From Streptomyces roseoviridis (GTDB taxonomy: Bacteria > Actinomycetota > Actinomycetes > Streptomycetales > Streptomycetaceae): DNA of 64,000 nucleotides. The notes under the pieces are model-generated. The model ran no database searches and was not told where the DNA came from. It was given only the letters and a program-made list of their open reading frames with translations. Shown piece by piece: positions 61,294-64,000 of this stretch (positions are counted from its first letter, which is position 1; the number at the start of each line of letters is the position of its first letter). The stretch spans positions 4,774,001-4,838,000 of the forward strand of contig NZ_BAAAWU010000001.1 in assembly GCF_039535235.1 (NCBI RefSeq), written 5' to 3'. Position numbers and translations under genes: made by a program.

Positions 61294-62121
61294 ATGGCAA
61301 GTGTGCTCGTGGTCGAGGACGACCAGTTCGTGCGCTCCGCCCTCATCCGGCACCTGACCGAGGCCTCCCACACCGTGAGGAGCGTCGGCACGGCCCTGGA
61401 GGCGCTGCGCGAGGTCGCCCATCACCGTTTCGACGTGGTCGTCCTCGACCTCGGACTGCCCGACCTGGACGGCGCCGAGGCGCTGAAGATGCTGCGCGGG
61501 ATCACCGACGTACCGGTGATCATCGCGACGGCCCGCGACGACGAGACGGAGATCGTCCGGCTGCTCAACGACGGCGCGGACGACTACCTGACCAAGCCGT
61601 TCTCGGTGGAACACCTGTCCGCCCGGATGGCCGCCGTGCTGCGGCGGGCCCGGTCGGCCGCCGGTGAGGCACCGCCCTCGCGGGAGATCCGGGTCGGCGG
61701 CCTCGCCATTGACCCGCTGCGCCGTCAGGCGGCGCTCGACGGCACCCCCCTCGACCTGACCCGCCGCGAGTTCGACCTGCTGGCCTTTCTCGCGGGGCGG
61801 CCGGGAGTGGTCGTGTCGCGCAAGGAGCTGCTCGCCGAGGTGTGGCAGCAGTCGTACGGGGACGACCAGACCATCGACGTCCACCTGTCGTGGCTGCGGC
61901 GGAAGTTGGGCGAGACGGCCGCCCGGCCGCGCTACCTGCACACCCTGCGCGGGGTGGGCGTGAAGCTGGAGCCGCCGCAGGAACCCCAGGAACACCAGCT
62001 GTCGGAGGAGCACCGGCCGCCCCAGGAGCACCAGGTGCACCAACTGCCGCAGGAGCACCAGGTGCACCAGCTGCCGCAGGTGCACCCGGAGCCCCCGGCG
62101 CACCGGGAGTCCCGGCCGTGA
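61294..62121 (+). CDS. OmpR-family response regulator with His/Gln-rich tail
   Basis: A 275-residue regulator. The receiver has VLVVEDDQFVR, phospho-Asp in VVVLDLGLPDLDG (about residue 50) and Lys in DYLTKPFS. The winged-HTH output domain includes LDLTRREFDLLAFLAGRPGVVVSRKELLAEVW and TIDVHLSWLRRKLGE. About 49 extra residues follow the normal end, built from (EHQVHQLPQ) repeats, rich in His, Gln and Pro. Start ATG 61294; GTG 61285 is possible. The last bases overlap the kinase start (GTGA). Confidence 0.9.
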   Translation: MASVLVVEDDQFVRSALIRHLTEASHTVRSVGTALEALREVAHHRFDVVVLDLGLPDLDGAEALKMLRGITDVPVIIATARDDETEIVRLLNDGADDYLTKPFSVEHLSARMAAVLRRARSAAGEAPPSREIRVGGLAIDPLRRQAALDGTPLDLTRREFDLLAFLAGRPGVVVSRKELLAEVWQQSYGDDQTIDVHLSWLRRKLGETAARPRYLHTLRGVGVKLEPPQEPQEHQLSEEHRPPQEHQVHQLPQEHQVHQLPQVHPEPPAHRESRP

Positions 62122-63503
62122 GATGGGCGCTCGTCAAGGTGTCGCTGGCCGTGACCGTCATGGTCGTCGTCGCGTTCGCCGTACCGCTCGGCCTGGTGGT
62201 CAAGGAGATGGCCCGCGACCGGGCGTTCTCCAACGCCGAGCGCCGCGCCGCCGGTCTCGCACCGGTCCTCGCCATCACCACCGACCGCCGGCAGCTGGAG
62301 CGGGCCGTCGCCACCACCGACGACGGAGCCGAGGGCCGGCTCGCCGTCCACCTGCCGGCCGCCGGTGAGCCGGACGGCAGGGGCGAGGAGATCGGCAGCA
62401 GCCGGGTCAGCGACGAGGACCTGGCCACCACCCGGGCGCTCGGCCGGGCGACCATCGCCGAGGTGCCGGGCGGCTCCGCGCTGCTCCAGCCGACAGCCGT
62501 CAGCTCCGGGCGTGTCGCGATCGTGGAACTCTTCGTCCCCGAGGGCGAGGTGTCCAACGGGGTCGCCACCGCCTGGCTGGTCCTGGCCGCGGTCGGCCTC
62601 GCCCTGATCGTCGGCTCCGTGGCCGTCGCCGACCGGCTCGGCCTCAGGATGGTCCAGCCCGCCCAGCGGCTCGCCCGCGCCGCCCACGAGCTGGGCGAGG
62701 GCAAACTCGGCGCCCGGGTGCGGGAGGAGGGGCCGCCGGAGCTCAAGTCGGCCGCCGTCGCCTTCAACTCGATGGCCGACCAGGTCGTCCAGCTCCTCGC
62801 CAACGAACGGGAACTGGCCGCCGACCTCTCCCACCGGCTGCGCACCCCCCTGACCGTGCTGCGGCTCAACGCGGCCTCCCTGGGCTCCGGCCCGGCGGCC
62901 GACCAGACCCGGGCCGCGGTCGAGCAGCTGGAGCGCGAGGTCGACACGATCATCCGTACCGCGCGGGAGGCGAAGCCGCAGACCCAGGCCGCCGGCCCGG
63001 TCATCGGCTGCGACGCCGCGGAGGTCGTGCGCGAGCGGATGGGCTTCTGGTCGGCCCTCGCCGAGGACGAGGACCGCAAGGTCCGGGTCGCGGGCCTCGA
63101 GCGGCCGGTGCGGATCCCGGTCGCCCGGCCCGAACTCGTGGCCGCGCTCGACGCCCTGCTCGGCAACGTCTTCCGGCACACCCCGGAGGGCACCGCCTTC
63201 TCGGTCGACCTCCACAACGGCGACGACGCCGTGATCATCCTGGTCTCGGACGCCGGACCGGGCATCCCCGATCCCGCCGCCGCCCTCGCCCGCGGCGCGG
63301 GCAGCGGCCGGGACGGCTCCACCGGGCTCGGCCTCGACATCGTGCGGCGGATGGCCGAGGCCACCGGCGGCGACGTGCGGATCGGGCACTCGGTGCTCGG
63401 CGGCACCGAGGTCCGCATCTGGATCGGTCTCGACGGCCGGCGCACGACCGGCACCGCCGGCCGACGCGCCCGCAGGACCGCCACCCGCCGCCAGAAGAAC
63501 TGA
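62118..63503 (+). CDS. Sensor histidine kinase (EnvZ-type)
   Basis: A 461-residue partner of the OmpR regulator. Two TM helices (about 5-25 and 150-170) flank an extracellular sensor of about 125 residues without Cys. HAMP follows, then the HisKA box in LAADLSHRLRTPLTVLRLNAASL (phospho-His), and HATPase_c with LDALLGNVFRHTPEGT, VSDAGPGIPDP and STGLGLDIVRRMAEATGG. It starts at GTG 62118. Adjacent to a secreted CBM2 protein, a possible target. Confidence 0.92.
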   Translation: MRWALVKVSLAVTVMVVVAFAVPLGLVVKEMARDRAFSNAERRAAGLAPVLAITTDRRQLERAVATTDDGAEGRLAVHLPAAGEPDGRGEEIGSSRVSDEDLATTRALGRATIAEVPGGSALLQPTAVSSGRVAIVELFVPEGEVSNGVATAWLVLAAVGLALIVGSVAVADRLGLRMVQPAQRLARAAHELGEGKLGARVREEGPPELKSAAVAFNSMADQVVQLLANERELAADLSHRLRTPLTVLRLNAASLGSGPAADQTRAAVEQLEREVDTIIRTAREAKPQTQAAGPVIGCDAAEVVRERMGFWSALAEDEDRKVRVAGLERPVRIPVARPELVAALDALLGNVFRHTPEGTAFSVDLHNGDDAVIILVSDAGPGIPDPAAALARGAGSGRDGSTGLGLDIVRRMAEATGGDVRIGHSVLGGTEVRIWIGLDGRRTTGTAGRRARRTATRRQKN

Positions 63504-63567
63504 CCGGCGCCGGGCGGCCGCCGTTCGGGACCCGTCCGCACCCCAACCTTTAATCGTTCCGATGGCT

Positions 63568-63586
63568 GCCTTAAGCGGAGCCTAAG
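63568..63586 (+). promoter_or_regulatory. Possible OmpR-type direct repeat
   Basis: GCCTTAAG (63568-63575) and GCCTAAG (63580-63586) are spaced 12 bp apart, in the 187-bp region between the kinase and the CBM2 gene. An additional TTTAAT lies at 63549. This spacing fits tandem OmpR-type binding, possibly by the adjacent regulator. Confidence 0.4.
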
Positions 63587-63690
63587 AATCCTCAACCCGG
63601 CCCTCCTGGTGGGCATTTGTCCGTTTCCCTGTCGCTAGCGTGCTGCCGCACCCCACCACCCCACCCCCGGCACACAGAGGCAGGCACGCG

Positions 63691-64000
63691 ATGGGCAGCA
63701 ACGCGCAGCGGACTTCGCACCGGCGCAGGACGAGCGGCAGGACCAAGGTCGTCGGCGCGGTCGTCGCCGCCGCGGTGATCGGCGGCGCGGCCTTCGCGTT
63801 CTCCGGGACCGCCCAGGCCGCTGCCGTCGGCGCCGCCTACACCAGGACCAGCTCCTGGACCGGCGGCTACACCGGCCAGTACGTGATCACCAACGAGACT
63901 TCCACCGTCCAGTCGGGGGGCTGGACGCTGGAGTTCGACCTGCCCGAGGGCACCACGATCGGCTCCCTCTGGAACGGCGAACACACCGTCTCCGGCCGTC
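63691..64000 (+). CDS. Secreted CBM2 protein, probably chitinase or cellulase (partial)
   Basis: The first 103 codons of a gene cut by the window end. An Arg-rich n-region and hydrophobic signal (VVGAVVAAAVIGGAAFAFSG) end at TAQAAA. A CBM2-type domain follows (AAYTRTSSWTGGYTGQYVI, TNETSTVQSGGWTLEFDLPEG, IGSLWNGEHTVSG). In streptomycetes this layout usually precedes a GH18 or GH5/6 catalytic domain. The AGAGGCAGG site precedes the ATG. Confidence 0.75.
   Translation, partial: MGSNAQRTSHRRRTSGRTKVVGAVVAAAVIGGAAFAFSGTAQAAAVGAAYTRTSSWTGGYTGQYVITNETSTVQSGGWTLEFDLPEGTTIGSLWNGEHTVSGR

Overview
The window is high-GC, densely packed chromosomal DNA of a streptomycete. Supporting signs are strong G/C bias at third codon positions, frequent GTG starts behind GGAGG-type sites, 4-nt GTGA/ATGA gene overlaps, class E and class F sortases, a DasR-type operator in front of a chitin-active LPMO and another pair in front of a GH18 chitinase, and actinobacterial families such as DUF3618, DUF445, SEC-C and HTH-TPR regulators. 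I cannot name the species.

Layout, left to right. 0-11.4 kb: tRNA-Leu(UAG) overlapped by an HNH nuclease gene, an MHS-type transporter, Bcp peroxiredoxin, DUF3618 and GroES-like proteins, a guanidine-III riboswitch with a SugE/Gdx exporter, a bifunctional penicillin-binding protein, a three-gene ABC-2 exporter and a DUF445 protein. 11.4-14.8 kb is an accessory patch: an IS5-type element with CTAG duplications, an HNH endonuclease, a transposase scrap and a Vsr endonuclease with no methyltransferase beside it. 14.8-25 kb: SEC-C/TPR protein, sortase E, a YidC-like insertase, an FAH-family hydrolase, two putative sortase substrates, and an oxidoreductase divergent from a ROK regulator around a perfect palindrome. 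25-31.7 kb: an aminophosphonate uptake and degradation operon (flavin oxidase, phosphonatase-like HAD, five-part ABC importer) next to a DasR-like GntR regulator. 31.8-35.6 kb: a secreted phosphodiesterase, a HAD-IIA phosphatase and a sortase F pair. 35.8-51.5 kb: three identical tRNA-Lys(CUU) genes spaced 7.6-7.9 kb apart, separated by cell-wall, SPFH, chitin-degradation, two-component, IclR, luciferase-like, cyclic-di-GMP and M6 protease genes. 51.4-57 kb (minus strand): a cluster ending in a RecB/Cas4-like nuclease, a large unknown protein and an SF1 helicase. 57-64 kb: histidine phosphatase, HTH-TPR regulator, methyltransferase-fold protein, an OmpR/kinase pair and the start of a secreted CBM2 protein.

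Functional links. Chitin use is represented by the LPMO, the GH18 chitinase and probably the CBM2 protein at the right edge, and the first two carry DasR-type sites. The aminophosphonate operon has a related GGTCTAGTCC site, and the same promoter-proximal sequence recurs before the phosphodiesterase gene, suggesting one phosphorus/nitrogen-scavenging regulon. Sortase E and two proteins ending in LPxTG/LAxTG-like signals form a surface-display set.

The observations I consider most worth following are the nuclease-unknown-helicase module (52.2-56.8 kb), the HNH protein with four tandem HTH-like repeats whose stop codon is the anticodon of tRNA-Leu, and the DasR-paralogue/aminophosphonate regulon. 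All assignments come from reading the sequence; no database search was run.
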